DNA of 64,000 nt from Halobacillus amylolyticus (GCF_022921115.1 NZ_CP095075.1:3174001-3238000), one strand, 5' to 3'; counted from the first letter of the stretch, positions 53,010-62,456 are shown. Numbers and translations are program-made. Notes: generated by a model not told the origin, from the letters alone.

Positions 53010-53730
53010 TGCTGTTATCATTGCTTTCTTCAGAGTTTTTGAAAATAAGAAAAACGAAAGTCTGGCTGCTGTTATTTGTCAGCCCGATATTAGCAGGGGT
53101 TATCGGCTCTACAGCCTCTCCTCCTATGGAAGAAGGGACGAATGGATGGGCTTTTTTATTCATGGTTATGGTGCCAGTACATTCGTTGCTTTTGCTTCCA
53201 TTAATGGTGAGCGTATTTTCAGGGTTCATCTGTCGGTACGAGCACCAGAATGGAGGATGGAGACGGTTGTTTAGTATGCCCGTTTCTAGGCAGAAAGTCT
53301 ATGCAGCCAAGTTTTTGATAGTATATGGATTAGTGGTATTAAATCAAATGATGTTTTCCGGGGCCTTTGTTTTAGTGGGGGCGATCAAAGAAATCGGGGA
53401 GCTATACCACTTGAACTGGTACTTAAATGCATGGCTGGTGGCTTGATCTCAACACTGCCTTTGATCGCGGTCACTTTATGGTTAGCGATGATTTGGTCAA
53501 GCTTCGCAGCACCGTTCACTGTCAATGTTATCCTTACATTGCCTAATATGTTAGTAGCGAACTCAGAAACATTCAGTCCCATTTATCCATGGGTACAGCC
53601 ATTTATGATGATGATGCCTAAAGGAGGCGTGTTTTCTGTCCCTATCGAATCACTAATAATCGCCATCGGAGCAGGTTTCATCATCTTCTATACCGCAGGA
53701 AGCATCAACATCCAAAAACGAACCGTATAA
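53009..53730 (+). CDS. ABC transporter permease (LanG/BcrB-like), second; frame broken in a G run
   Basis: Opens LLSLLSSEFLKIRKTKVWLLLFVSP and has HQNGGWRRLFSMPVSRQKVYAAKF, the same motif as its neighbour. The frame goes wrong after KEIG and stops at 53446. Adding one G to GGGG at 53396-53399 restores GGAIPLELVLKCMAGGLIST and continues to 53730, giving about 240 residues and six membrane segments. Paired permeases of equal size are usual for LanFEG-type exporters. The break is probably a sequencing undercall. Confidence 0.83.
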
Positions 53731-53738
53731 AGGAATAA

Positions 53739-53785
53739 ACTTCCACCTCAGGTCATCCATTTTATGGATGACCTGAGGTGGAAGT
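53739..53785. repeat. Long perfect inverted repeat (22-bp stem)
   Basis: A 22-base arm (53739-53760, starting ACTTCCACCTCAGG) is followed by TTT and its exact complement (53764-53785). No T run follows on the plus strand, so it is not a canonical terminator, yet it lies 9 bases past the permease stop. Confidence 0.85.
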
Positions 53786-53800
53786 AACTGTAAAACAAAA

Positions 53801-53823
53801 AACAGCCCTGCTTAGGGGCTGTT
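53801..53823 (-). terminator. Terminator of hemQ
   Basis: AACAGCCC (53801-53808) / GGGCTGTT (53816-53823) stem, followed on the minus strand by TTTTTTG. Confidence 0.85.
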
Positions 53824-53835
53824 TTAGAAGCTAGG

Positions 53836-54573
53836 TTATACGTGTAAGAATTGTTCAACGGATTCTGGTTTCAGCAGATTTCCAACGTAGAAGGAACCGA
53901 AGTCGCCATAGCGGGAGGTTACTTCATCAAAGCGCATTTCATAAACGAGCTTTTTAAACTGCAGCACATCGTGTGCAAATAGCGTAACGCCCCATTCCCA
54001 GTCATCTAAACCGATAGAACCAGTAATGATTTGACGAATCTTACCTGCATACTGACGCCCAGTCATGCCGTGAGCGTACATCAGCGTCGCGCGCTCATCT
54101 TTTTCAAGTACGTACCAGTTATCATTCCCTTGACGACGCTTGTCCATCGGATAAAAGCAAATGTGATTCCATTTCGGTAAAATCGGCTTCAAGCGCCCTT
54201 TAATATTTGGATCTTCCTCATCCACTTGCCCCATGTAATCCGATAGTTCAACTACTGAAACATAAGAATAGTCTTTCACAGTGAATTCAGCTAGTTTGGA
54301 CTTGTTAAAAGCCGTTTCAAGTTCATTCAGTTCTTCTATAGTAGGACGAACAAACATCATCATAAAGTCTGCTTTTTGACCGACAATTGTATATAAAGCA
54401 TGACTTCCCTGTTTGCTTTTCTCCGTATCATCCCACTTTCCAATCAGCTGGTGAAATTCGCTGATGGCCTGTTCGCGTTCTTCACTGCTTGCATATTTCC
54501 ATGAGGTCCAATCGATTGAGCGGAAATCATGCAGGCAATACCAACCATCCGCCGTAACAACTGTTTCTGGCAT
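53836..54573 (-). CDS. hemQ: Coproheme decarboxylase HemQ
   Basis: 245 residues, chlorite dismutase-like fold. It turns coproheme into haem b with peroxide, the last step of the Gram-positive haem pathway. Active-site features: CFYPMDKRR with the radical-forming Tyr (near residue 148), [12 protein letters not shown] with the proximal haem His (about 172), and the [12 protein letters not shown] strand. It is divergent from pta, as ywfI and ywfJ are in Bacillus. Confidence 0.95.
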   Translation of the reverse strand: MPETVVTADGWYCLHDFRSIDWTSWKYASSEEREQAISEFHQLIGKWDDTEKSKQGSHALYTIVGQKADFMMMFVRPTIEELNELETAFNKSKLAEFTVKDYSYVSVVELSDYMGQVDEEDPNIKGRLKPILPKWNHICFYPMDKRRQGNDNWYVLEKDERATLMYAHGMTGRQYAGKIRQIITGSIGLDDWEWGVTLFAHDVLQFKKLVYEMRFDEVTSRYGDFGSFYVGNLLKPESVEQFLHV

Positions 54574-54802
54574 GGCTTGATCGCTCCTTTTTATATAAAA
54601 TGTTTAAGTAATCCTTCCTATCCCAATATAACACAATTGCCCTACCCGCATCAGTTCAGGAAATTTGAAGGTATTGTGAACAAAAAAGTAGGGTACATTG
54701 AAGATGTAATCGCTTTACCAAAATATTTCCTATCATATTACTTTTAATTAAACACAAAACATCTTATTATATAGTACAGAATAAGAAATAGGAGGGGTCA
54801 AT

Positions 54803-55774
54803 ATGAGTAACCTATTTGACACGCTGAAGGCTAAAATTGATGGAAAAGGTAAGAAGGTCGTGTTCCCTGAAGGGTTAGATGACCGTATTCTGACCGCTGT
54901 CAGTAAACTAGGTGCAGAAGGATTAGTCACACCTGTACTAGTCGGAAATAAAGAAAAAGTAGAACAGAAAGCATCAGAGCTAGGAGTGGATATTTCTACA
55001 TCTGAAATTCTTGACCCGGAAAACTACGATGCTTTTAATGACATGGTTGCAAGTTTTGTGGAACGCCGTAAAGGCAAGGTAACAGAGGAGAAAGCACGTG
55101 AAGTTCTAAAGGATGAGAACTATTTCGGAACGATGCTCGTGTATATGAACGAAGCGGCAGGGCTCGTTAGTGGTGCGGCTCATTCTACAGCTGATACCGT
55201 ACGTCCAGCCCTGCAAATCATTAAGACAAAGGTCGGCATAAAGAAAACATCCGGCGTATTTATCATGGTTCGTGACGAGGAGAAATATGTATTCGCAGAT
55301 TGTGCTATCAACATTTCACCAGACAGCCAGGACCTGGCGGAAATCGCGTTGGCTAGTGCTGATACTGCGAAGCTTTTTGACATTGATCCTAAAGTTGCGA
55401 TGCTTAGCTTTTCAACTAGGGGTTCAACAAAGTCCACTGAAACGGAAAAAGTAACGGACGCACTGGAGCTTGCTAAAGAACAGAATTCAGACTTGCTGAT
55501 CGACGGTGAGTTCCAATTTGATGCTGCATTTGTTCCCTCTGTTGCCGAGAAAAAGGCGCCTGATTCTCCATTAAAAGGTGAGGCCAACACGTTTATTTTT
55601 CCAAGCCTTGAAGCGGGGAACATTGGATACAAAATCGCTCAGCGTCTAGGTAACTTTGACGCGGTGGGGCCAATTTTGCAAGGGCTGAACCAGCCGGTCA
55701 ACGACTTGTCCCGCGGCTGTAATTCTGATGATGTCTATAAACTTGCGATCATTACCGCGGCACAGTCTCTTTAA
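54803..55774 (+). CDS. pta: Phosphate acetyltransferase
   Basis: 323 residues, the short single-domain form. Converts acetyl-CoA and phosphate to acetyl phosphate. Motifs include VVFPEGLDDRILTAVSKL, GMLV-like FGTMLVYMNEAAGLVSGAAHSTADTVRPALQIIKT, LSFSTRGSTKSTETEKV and NTFIFPSLEAGNIGYKI. AGGAGG precedes the ATG. It feeds overflow metabolism; no acetate kinase gene is adjacent. Confidence 0.95.
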   Translation: MSNLFDTLKAKIDGKGKKVVFPEGLDDRILTAVSKLGAEGLVTPVLVGNKEKVEQKASELGVDISTSEILDPENYDAFNDMVASFVERRKGKVTEEKAREVLKDENYFGTMLVYMNEAAGLVSGAAHSTADTVRPALQIIKTKVGIKKTSGVFIMVRDEEKYVFADCAINISPDSQDLAEIALASADTAKLFDIDPKVAMLSFSTRGSTKSTETEKVTDALELAKEQNSDLLIDGEFQFDAAFVPSVAEKKAPDSPLKGEANTFIFPSLEAGNIGYKIAQRLGNFDAVGPILQGLNQPVNDLSRGCNSDDVYKLAIITAAQSL

Positions 55775-55819
55775 AAAATGCCCCGGAGGCTAGTCAGCTT
55801 TCAGGCTCATTTTTTATCA

Positions 55820-55911
55820 AATATGCAATTATTCCGTTAAATGTGCAATTATCTGGATTTACGTGCAATTATTTAAAATTATGTGCAATTAACCTCAGAT
55901 TTCACGCAATT
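55820..55911. repeat. Phased TGCAATTA repeat array (20-nt period)
   Basis: TGCAATT cores at 55824, 55844, 55864 and 55884, exactly 20 bases apart, with a fifth (CGCAATT) at 55905. The fuller unit is ATGTGCAATTA. It lies between the convergent pta and lipL genes. It is like the AGAATC arrays in period and setting but not in core sequence. Confidence 0.82.
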
Positions 55912-55927
55912 CCATAGTAGGCAAACC

Positions 55928-55967
55928 AAAAGCACTCGTGCGTTATTCCATCCGCTCGAGTGCTTTT
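55928..55967 (-). terminator. Terminator overlapping the lipL 3' end
   Basis: 11-bp stem AAAAGCACTCG (55928-55938) / CGAGTGCTTTT (55957-55967), formed across the lipL stop region; A/T-rich outer arms. Confidence 0.75.
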
Positions 55968-56785
55968 GCATTTCGCTCAATCATTTGTTCAAATCGTTTA
56001 TTGAATGAGTCTATTTCCTCACCTTCAAGCTGCTGAACGACAACTCTTTCTGATAACGTCCTCAACTGATATAGGATCCTGTCGCGAACATCAGCGACAC
56101 TTAACTGGGTTCCTAACAGCTCGTTCATTGACGCCATAACCGATGGATCGATATAAGGATAGCTGAAGCGGGTTTCCTCATCTTGTCTTCCAATTTGGTA
56201 AAAGTTCTTGAGCAAAAGTGCCCGCTCCATGCCGCTTCCTGTCACGTCTAAATAAATTTGCACGGCTGATCCTTGTTTAACACGACGCTGTGATATCCCG
56301 GCAAATTTCCGTCCATTGATACTTAAATCATAAGTTCCTGGACAATAAGATTGGGTAATTTCATAGGCCTCGATTTCGTCAGTGAGATCTGCAAAGAGAT
56401 GCTTGATGAACACGACCATTGCCTCATACCCTTCGTGGATATTGACCTCTTTTGAATCAGGAAAAATGAAAGAAAGGTTCAAAACGCCTTCATCAAGTAC
56501 CACAGCAAGCCCGCCCGAATTCCTCACAATAACCTGATATCCCTGTGTTTTTAAATAATCGACAGCTTCAGATATAAAAGGCAAGCGTGCGTCGGGTATG
56601 CCGAGCACAACGGTATGATGATGAACCCATAACCTTGCAGTAGTCGGAGACGTCCCTTGTCCAACGGAGATAGCCAGGGCATCATCTGTCGCAAATGATT
56701 GGAGGGCCGAAAATCCAGGCCCTAAGCTGCTTTGGTCAATGAAACGATATGTTTTAGGGTGTAATAATGTGTGAATGTTGTTCAT
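55943..56785 (-). CDS. lipL: Octanoyl-[GcvH]:protein N-octanoyltransferase LipL
   Basis: 280 residues of the biotin/lipoate ligase fold. Moves octanoyl groups from GcvH to E2 subunits in the Bacillus lipoate pathway. VIVRNSGGLAVVLDEGVLNLSF is the substrate-binding strand-loop, and SYCPGTYDLSINGRKFAGISQRR carries the acyl-bearing Cys (near 148) and the lysine of the family. hemQ, pta and lipL keep their Bacillus neighbourhood. Confidence 0.93.
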   Translation of the reverse strand: MNNIHTLLHPKTYRFIDQSSLGPGFSALQSFATDDALAISVGQGTSPTTARLWVHHHTVVLGIPDARLPFISEAVDYLKTQGYQVIVRNSGGLAVVLDEGVLNLSFIFPDSKEVNIHEGYEAMVVFIKHLFADLTDEIEAYEITQSYCPGTYDLSINGRKFAGISQRRVKQGSAVQIYLDVTGSGMERALLLKNFYQIGRQDEETRFSYPYIDPSVMASMNELLGTQLSVADVRDRILYQLRTLSERVVVQQLEGEEIDSFNKRFEQMIERNAKALERME

Positions 56786-56967
56786 GAAAATGTTTCTCCT
56801 TTTTAGTAAACCGTACTTATTATAACAGATGAAAGGAGTAAGTGCCTTTATGAAAAAACCTCCCTTAGATAGATTTACCTAAATTTACAAAAACACAATA
56901 TTACCTATATATTCCTTTAATGTAAGATTGATAGAGTTAGAGATACCAAAAGAAGGGAGAGAAGTAT

Positions 56968-57810
56968 ATGCCGCGTTTTTTGTTTATTTTGATCACGGGG
57001 GTTTTATTTATGGGAGTATTTAGCACGTCAGGAGAATCCGTATCGGCAAATGAATTGAAGAATAAGGATCGCCAGCAAACATTGACCATTGCCCACAGAG
57101 GAGCTTCCGGATATGCGCCTGAGAACACCATGGCAGCTTTTGAAAAATCAGTCGACATGAAAGCGGAAATGTTTGAGCTTGATGTTCAAATGAGTAAAGA
57201 TGGAGAGCTTGTCGTCATTCATGATACCACAGTCGACCGCACGACAAATGGATCCGGACAGGTGAAGGATTTTACATATGAGGAATTGCGACAGCTTGAT
57301 GCAGGCAGCTGGTTCAGTGAAGAATTTGCTGGTGAAAAAATTCCGACACTCGGGGAAGTGCTTGATGCCTATAAAGGAAGGTCCGGGATTTTAATTGAGT
57401 TGAAATCGCCATCCCTATATCCAGGAATTGAGCAAAAGGTAGCTGCTGCCCTCGTTGCCCGCAATATGCATAAGCCTGAAAATGATAAAATCATCGTCCA
57501 ATCTTTTGACCATGAATCTATGAAAACTTTTCATTCGATTCTGCCGTCTATGCCAGTAGGGGTTCTGCTTGGATATAGTGAAGAGGGGGTCTCAAATGAA
57601 CAACTGGCAAACTTCTCTTCCTATGCAGAGTATTTCAATCCAAATAAAGCGATGATTACAGGAGATCTTGTAAACCGTATTCATGAATTTGGTATGAAGA
57701 CACACCCCTATACTGTTAGGGATCAAGAGTCAGCAAACTTTCTATTAAGCGTGGGAGTGGATGGTATTATCACAGACTTTCCTGACTACGTCGATCCGCA
57801 CAAAGGATAA
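56968..57810 (+). CDS. Secreted glycerophosphodiester phosphodiesterase (GlpQ-like)
   Basis: 280 residues. Signal peptide PRFLFILITGVLFMGVFS with cleavage near SVSANE. The TIM-barrel phosphodiesterase domain has IAHRGASGYAPENT (catalytic His-Arg and Glu), ELDVQMSKDGELVVIHDTTVDRTTNG (metal Glu/Asp and second His) and a C-terminal VDGIITDFPD. It releases glycerol-3-phosphate from deacylated lipids or teichoic acid turnover products outside the cell. It is monocistronic. Confidence 0.92.
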   Translation: MPRFLFILITGVLFMGVFSTSGESVSANELKNKDRQQTLTIAHRGASGYAPENTMAAFEKSVDMKAEMFELDVQMSKDGELVVIHDTTVDRTTNGSGQVKDFTYEELRQLDAGSWFSEEFAGEKIPTLGEVLDAYKGRSGILIELKSPSLYPGIEQKVAAALVARNMHKPENDKIIVQSFDHESMKTFHSILPSMPVGVLLGYSEEGVSNEQLANFSSYAEYFNPNKAMITGDLVNRIHEFGMKTHPYTVRDQESANFLLSVGVDGIITDFPDYVDPHKG

Positions 57811-57830
57811 TTTTCTTTTAACTTAATAAG

Positions 57831-57866
57831 AGACTGGTAAGGTTGATAACTTACCAGTCTTTTTTG
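57831..57866 (+). terminator. Terminator after the phosphodiesterase gene
   Basis: 11-bp stem AGACTGGTAAG (57831-57841) / CTTACCAGTCT (57850-57860) followed by TTTTTTG. Confidence 0.93.
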
Positions 57867-57986
57867 TGTTTTAAGCTTTTACATAGTATCTCAGTTCGGT
57901 TGGCATTTTCGTATCTGTCAAGATGTTTTTTTATATTAAAATAAGGTATATAATAGTAGGAAATGTCGTGAAGAAAGGATAAGCTA

Positions 57987-59282
57987 ATGGCCTATCGTGA
58001 CGAACAATTAAGTGAAGAAAAAGTATTTAAGGATCCCGTTCACCGTTACATACACGTACGTGATCGTGTGATTTGGGATTTGATTGGCACCGCGGAATTT
58101 CAGCGGTTGCGAAGAATCCGGCAGCTTGGGACATGCTACCTAACCTTTCACGGGGCAGAGCATAGCCGCTTCAACCATTCACTCGGAGTCTATGAGATTG
58201 TTAGAAGGATCATTAGCAACTTTAAGGATCGTCCGAATTGGAATGAAGAAGAACGGCTGCTATGCTTAGCGGCTGCATTGCTGCATGATCTCGGCCACGG
58301 TCCCTTTTCTCACTCGTTTGAAAAAGTATTTAAGCTCGATCATGAAGACTTTACGCAAGCGATTATTCTTGGGGACACAAAGATCAATCAAGTGCTCTCA
58401 AAAGTGGAGAAAGGCTTTCCGAAAAAAGTTGCAGATATCATTAATAAAACGTATAAAAATAAGCTTGTTGTCAGCCTGATTTCCAGCCAAATTGACGCGG
58501 ATCGGATGGACTATCTGCAGCGTGATGCCTATTTCACAGGTGTAAGCTACGGACACTTTGACATGGAGCGGATTCTTCGTGTAATGCGCCCGATGGAAGA
58601 TCAAGTCGTCGTGAAAGAGAGCGGCATGCATGCAGTAGAAGATTACATTATGAGCCGCTATCAAATGTATTGGCAAGTTTATTTTCATCCGGTAACGAGA
58701 AGTGCCGAAGTAATTTTGTCAAAGATCCTCCACCGCGCAAAAGAGCTTCATGAGAAAGGTTACACTTTCAAACTTGAACCGACACACTTCCTCTCCTTTT
58801 TCAAAGGGGAACCGAATTTAAGAGAGTATTTAGCGTTAGATGAATCGATTACGCTCTACTACTTCCAAATGTGGATGAATGAGGACGACCCGGTTTTATC
58901 TGATCTATGTGAACGTTTCGTTAACCGGCGTCTCTTTAAATACATTGAATTTAACCCTAATTTGCAAATGAATGAATGGATGGAGCTTTATAAGCTGTTC
59001 GACAAAGCAGGTTTGAATCCAGACTACTATTTAGTTGTTGACTCAAGTTCCGACTTGCCCTATGACTTTTACCGTCCCGGGGAAGAAGGCGAGCGCCTGC
59101 CGATTCATTTACTGAAGCCAAATCAGGAGCTTAAGGAATTGTCCCGTCTATCCGATATCGTTGAATCGATTTCCGGAAAGAAGCGGACGGATCATAAATT
59201 GTATATTCCTCTCGATTTTCTTGAGGAAATGTCGAGTCGAAGCAAGACGAAACAGCGTATTATGGAAATTTTGTTTGGATAA
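57987..59282 (+). CDS. ywfO: HD-domain phosphohydrolase, YwfO family
   Basis: 431 residues. HD superfamily of the dGTPase/SAMHD1 type: EHSRFNHSLGVYEI (first metal His), ALLHDLGHGPFSHSFE (HD pair and further His) and SSQIDADRMDYLQRD (last Asp). Family members hydrolyse dNTPs; the nucleotide used here is not known. It is followed after 14 bases by ywgA, and both match the Bacillus ywfO-ywgA region. Confidence 0.9.
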   Translation: MAYRDEQLSEEKVFKDPVHRYIHVRDRVIWDLIGTAEFQRLRRIRQLGTCYLTFHGAEHSRFNHSLGVYEIVRRIISNFKDRPNWNEEERLLCLAAALLHDLGHGPFSHSFEKVFKLDHEDFTQAIILGDTKINQVLSKVEKGFPKKVADIINKTYKNKLVVSLISSQIDADRMDYLQRDAYFTGVSYGHFDMERILRVMRPMEDQVVVKESGMHAVEDYIMSRYQMYWQVYFHPVTRSAEVILSKILHRAKELHEKGYTFKLEPTHFLSFFKGEPNLREYLALDESITLYYFQMWMNEDDPVLSDLCERFVNRRLFKYIEFNPNLQMNEWMELYKLFDKAGLNPDYYLVVDSSSDLPYDFYRPGEEGERLPIHLLKPNQELKELSRLSDIVESISGKKRTDHKLYIPLDFLEEMSSRSKTKQRIMEILFG

Positions 59283-59296
59283 GGAGTGGAGCCGTT

Positions 59297-59797
59297 ATGT
59301 TGGAGAATCATGCAAAGCTAATGCAGTTCTTCTCAAGCTCTGAAGATATCGTAGGACGAAAAAAGCTGCAAAAAATGATTTACATCTTGAAAAAGTGTGA
59401 AATCCCTTTTGAGGAGCGGTATGAATTTCACTTTTATGGACCCTATTCTGAGGAGTTGACGCTTAGAATCGAGGAAATGTGCAATTTAGGTTTTATAAGT
59501 GAAGCCAAAGAGGAGAAAAAGAATTACTACCAGTATCGGTACCGCATTACAGATTCCGGCCGTGAGTTTCTAGAACAATCGTCAGTAAAACTTCCGCCGT
59601 TTGATCAACATATGAAGGAAATGAATGCCAAGAGCTCCCGCTTTCTTGAACTCGTTTCGACGATGCTTTTCTTTGAACATCTGCCTAAAGATGAGATTAC
59701 CGAGAAAGTACACACTGTAAAGAGTAAACAAAACTATTCTAGTGAAGAAATAACAGATGGTTGGAATTTTATTGAAAAAATCCGCCGTATTCATTAA
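59297..59797 (+). CDS. ywgA: YwgA family protein
   Basis: 166 residues, soluble, with a winged-helix-like start (EDIVGRKKLQKMIYILKKCEIPFEERYEFHFYGPYSEEL) that recalls the RVE/DNA-binding fold of YwgA. Function unknown. It is co-transcribed with the HD hydrolase and closed by its own terminator. AAGGAGTGGAG precedes the ATG. Confidence 0.85.
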   Translation: MLENHAKLMQFFSSSEDIVGRKKLQKMIYILKKCEIPFEERYEFHFYGPYSEELTLRIEEMCNLGFISEAKEEKKNYYQYRYRITDSGREFLEQSSVKLPPFDQHMKEMNAKSSRFLELVSTMLFFEHLPKDEITEKVHTVKSKQNYSSEEITDGWNFIEKIRRIH

Positions 59798-59811
59798 TAT
59801 AGATAGTAGAT

Positions 59812-59846
59812 AAGATATACTGTTATACAGTGTATCTTTTTTTTAC
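59812..59846 (+). terminator. Terminator after ywgA
   Basis: 11-bp stem AAGATATACTG (59812-59822) / CAGTGTATCTT (59828-59838), one G-T pair, followed by TTTTTTTT. Confidence 0.93.
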
Positions 59847-59916
59847 ATACAGGTGACTGATAATTATAAAAATTAAAAAACAGAAAGGCTTGTTAAAAGC
59901 TTTCGGGGGTTAAAAA

Positions 59917-61905
59917 ATGAAGATAATCAAGTTTTTATCTTATTATGTATTTGGATTATTTGGCATTTTACTGATCAGTGCATCACCTGCATTATTTAGA
60001 GCGGGAACCTTTCTCAACATGCCTGCATACCTAGATGAACTTACAAATTTATTCGGTAACATGGTTCAACCCTCCGAATGGGTGTATTTTTTTAAAGGCA
60101 GCCCTGAGCCGTTGCTACCGTATTTGTGGGAACCTTATCGTTACTCGATGACAATCTTTTTCGGCGCCATTGCCGTAGGATTCATTTTAGCGTTTGTATT
60201 TGCAGTCGGGACGTTTTTTCTGCCAGCGATTTTAAAACGGATCGTTATGCGCTTCTTAAATCTAGTAGAAGCTGTTCCAGACTTGCTCCTCGCTTTCAGC
60301 TTTCAGTTACTGATTGTTTGGCTGTATAAGCAGACAAATGTGTTGTTCATGGATTTCGTAACAGTTGGCCAAGAGAAAATTTATTGGCTGCCTATCATCG
60401 CGTTGGCCATCCTTCCAATGGTTTCATTATACAAAATCATCTTAGTTCAGTTAGATGAAGAAATGACGAAATCCTATGTGCAGATGGCAAAAAGTAAAGG
60501 CATGGTTAAATCGTTCATCCTCAACATTCATATTCTTAGAAACATTATTAAAAGTGTCTTTTACCACTCCAAGATTATTCTGTGGGGTGCATTATCCAGC
60601 TTGCTTATTATTGAATATATTTTTAATATCAACGGCATTACAACGGCGTTCATGAATGATTTTAGACCGATCGTAACAACAGTTATTTTGACCATGTTAT
60701 TTACACCGTTCTTTGTCTTCTACCAGGGAACAGAATTGTTTATTTTTAAGGAAAATAAAATAGCCGAAGAAACCAATTTGAAGATGAATCGCTTTGTTGA
60801 TTCTTTTTCACGAAGGCCAAGCGGAAAATGGCTAAAGCAGTTCTTTCGTGAAGCAGGCGTCCATTTTAAAAATATAAAATTCCTCATCGGCTTTGGTGTC
60901 ATTTTTGTTATTGTGGCTATCAGTGTGATTTATACAGCAACTGCCGATCCGCTAGTTGATAAGTTTTATCACATCTATGGGGAAAATGGTCAACTGGTCA
61001 GTGCCGCTCCGCACAGTCCTGAATACGTGTTTCTAGGTACAGATGAACTTGGGTTTAGTATTCTTGACCAGCTGTTAACAGGGGCAAAATACACCGTTCT
61101 ATTTGGAATAGCGATTGCTTTCCTCCGCGTAACGATTGGATTTATCCTGGCCATTCCTTACGCTTTTTTCTGTCCGCCACGGCTGCAACGGGTGCTAGAA
61201 AAACTTGTGGATGGGATGCATTTTCTCCCTTTAACCGTCATCGCCTATTTATTACTGAGCCCTGTCCTTTTGATGCCCCCGGGTGGTTTTACGACTACGG
61301 AAGTGGAGCGCATTATTTACCAGGCAGTTATTCTTACCTTATTAGCGGTTCCGCTCGTCATCATGTTATTTGGAAACGAAATGAAGTTGATTATGAAGGA
61401 AGAATTTGTGTTGAGTACGAAGGTGTTAGGTGGCAGTTCGGTTCATTTACTGTGGAAGCATTTGCTACCCCATCTGAGTGCTCGTATGGGAATTGTTTTT
61501 GGCCAGCAATTCATCCAAACCCTGCTCATCTTCGTTCATTTAGGCGTTCTCGACATATTTTTCGGCGGAACCATCGTCTCAAGCGGCGGGTTTATGCAAG
61601 ACCCGCCGCAATCAACAACATATGAATGGTCTGGACTGGTTGGATCATCTAAAAATGCTTTGATGACAGGGAGATGGTGGTACATCATTCCTCCGCTTCT
61701 CGGATTCATGGTCGTCATCATTGCTATGCAGTTTGTCATTCAGGGAATTAAAGAAGTTCAGCAAAAGCGTGTCGGTGTACCGATTGACCGCAGCCAATGG
61801 TTCCGAAGACTTTTCCGCAAGCGGACAGTGGAAAAAGCTCCTGTAAAGCAACCTGCAAAAGAGGACTTTGTATTTAAACATAGTGAACACAGCCGTTCTT
61901 CATAA
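59917..61905 (+). CDS. Fused double ABC permease (DppB-DppC-like halves)
   Basis: 662 residues holding two permease domains in one chain. The first (about 1-290) has the EAA-like loop KSYVQMAKSKGMVKSFILNIHILRN; the second (about 310-630) starts with LGTDELGFSILDQLLTGAKYTVLFG, a DppC signature, and has VLSTKVLGGSSVHLLWKHLLPH as its EAA loop. They are joined by a cytosolic linker (about 265-310). Oligopeptide, dipeptide or nickel importers normally use two separate permeases. No ATPase or binding protein gene is near, so it must act with distant partners. Confidence 0.85.
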   Translation: MKIIKFLSYYVFGLFGILLISASPALFRAGTFLNMPAYLDELTNLFGNMVQPSEWVYFFKGSPEPLLPYLWEPYRYSMTIFFGAIAVGFILAFVFAVGTFFLPAILKRIVMRFLNLVEAVPDLLLAFSFQLLIVWLYKQTNVLFMDFVTVGQEKIYWLPIIALAILPMVSLYKIILVQLDEEMTKSYVQMAKSKGMVKSFILNIHILRNIIKSVFYHSKIILWGALSSLLIIEYIFNINGITTAFMNDFRPIVTTVILTMLFTPFFVFYQGTELFIFKENKIAEETNLKMNRFVDSFSRRPSGKWLKQFFREAGVHFKNIKFLIGFGVIFVIVAISVIYTATADPLVDKFYHIYGENGQLVSAAPHSPEYVFLGTDELGFSILDQLLTGAKYTVLFGIAIAFLRVTIGFILAIPYAFFCPPRLQRVLEKLVDGMHFLPLTVIAYLLLSPVLLMPPGGFTTTEVERIIYQAVILTLLAVPLVIMLFGNEMKLIMKEEFVLSTKVLGGSSVHLLWKHLLPHLSARMGIVFGQQFIQTLLIFVHLGVLDIFFGGTIVSSGGFMQDPPQSTTYEWSGLVGSSKNALMTGRWWYIIPPLLGFMVVIIAMQFVIQGIKEVQQKRVGVPIDRSQWFRRLFRKRTVEKAPVKQPAKEDFVFKHSEHSRSS

Positions 61906-62018
61906 AAATGAACTGACCATAGCAGGGATGAATATAGGACGGCAACGGCGAGGGTTCTAGAGTAATTTAAGTCCTGATTTAAGGAGAAGTATCATATTTA
62001 ATCAGAAAGAGGGATCTT

Positions 62019-62456
62019 ATGAAAAATACAGTGATTAAAGAATTACAATCTCACAAAGCAATACTTGAGGCCTTTCCAGTTATGAATCAACTACGAACTC
62101 ATCTAGATGAAGAAACATACTTAGCACTTGTAACAGAAGCAAAAGAAAAGGAAAGCTACAGGCTTTTTGCCCTATATGATCGAGGTGAAATCGTTGCTGT
62201 AACGGGGTTTAAACCTATGATCACCCTTTACTATGGTCGGTTTGTGTGGGTGTGTGACCTTGTAACAAACAGCGAAAGTCGTTCAAAAGGATATGGAGAC
62301 AAGCTGCTTACTTTTGTACATGAATGGACGAACGAAAATGGGTATGAAAGTGTTGCTTTATCATCGGGATTGCAACGAATGGAGGCGCATCGTTTTTATG
62401 AAGAACGGATGGACTACGACAAGGTAAGTTATGTGTTTAAAAGAAAGATCGATTAG
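62019..62456 (+). CDS. GNAT family N-acetyltransferase
   Basis: 145 residues, one GNAT domain. Acetyl-CoA loop VWVCDLVTNSESRSKGYGDKLL (R-S-K-G-Y-G) and LSSGLQRMEAHRFYEERMDY as the C-terminal motif. Acceptor unknown. It has a GAGGGA site. It is followed 42 bases later by the methyltransferase-like gene. Confidence 0.87.
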   Translation: MKNTVIKELQSHKAILEAFPVMNQLRTHLDEETYLALVTEAKEKESYRLFALYDRGEIVAVTGFKPMITLYYGRFVWVCDLVTNSESRSKGYGDKLLTFVHEWTNENGYESVALSSGLQRMEAHRFYEERMDYDKVSYVFKRKID

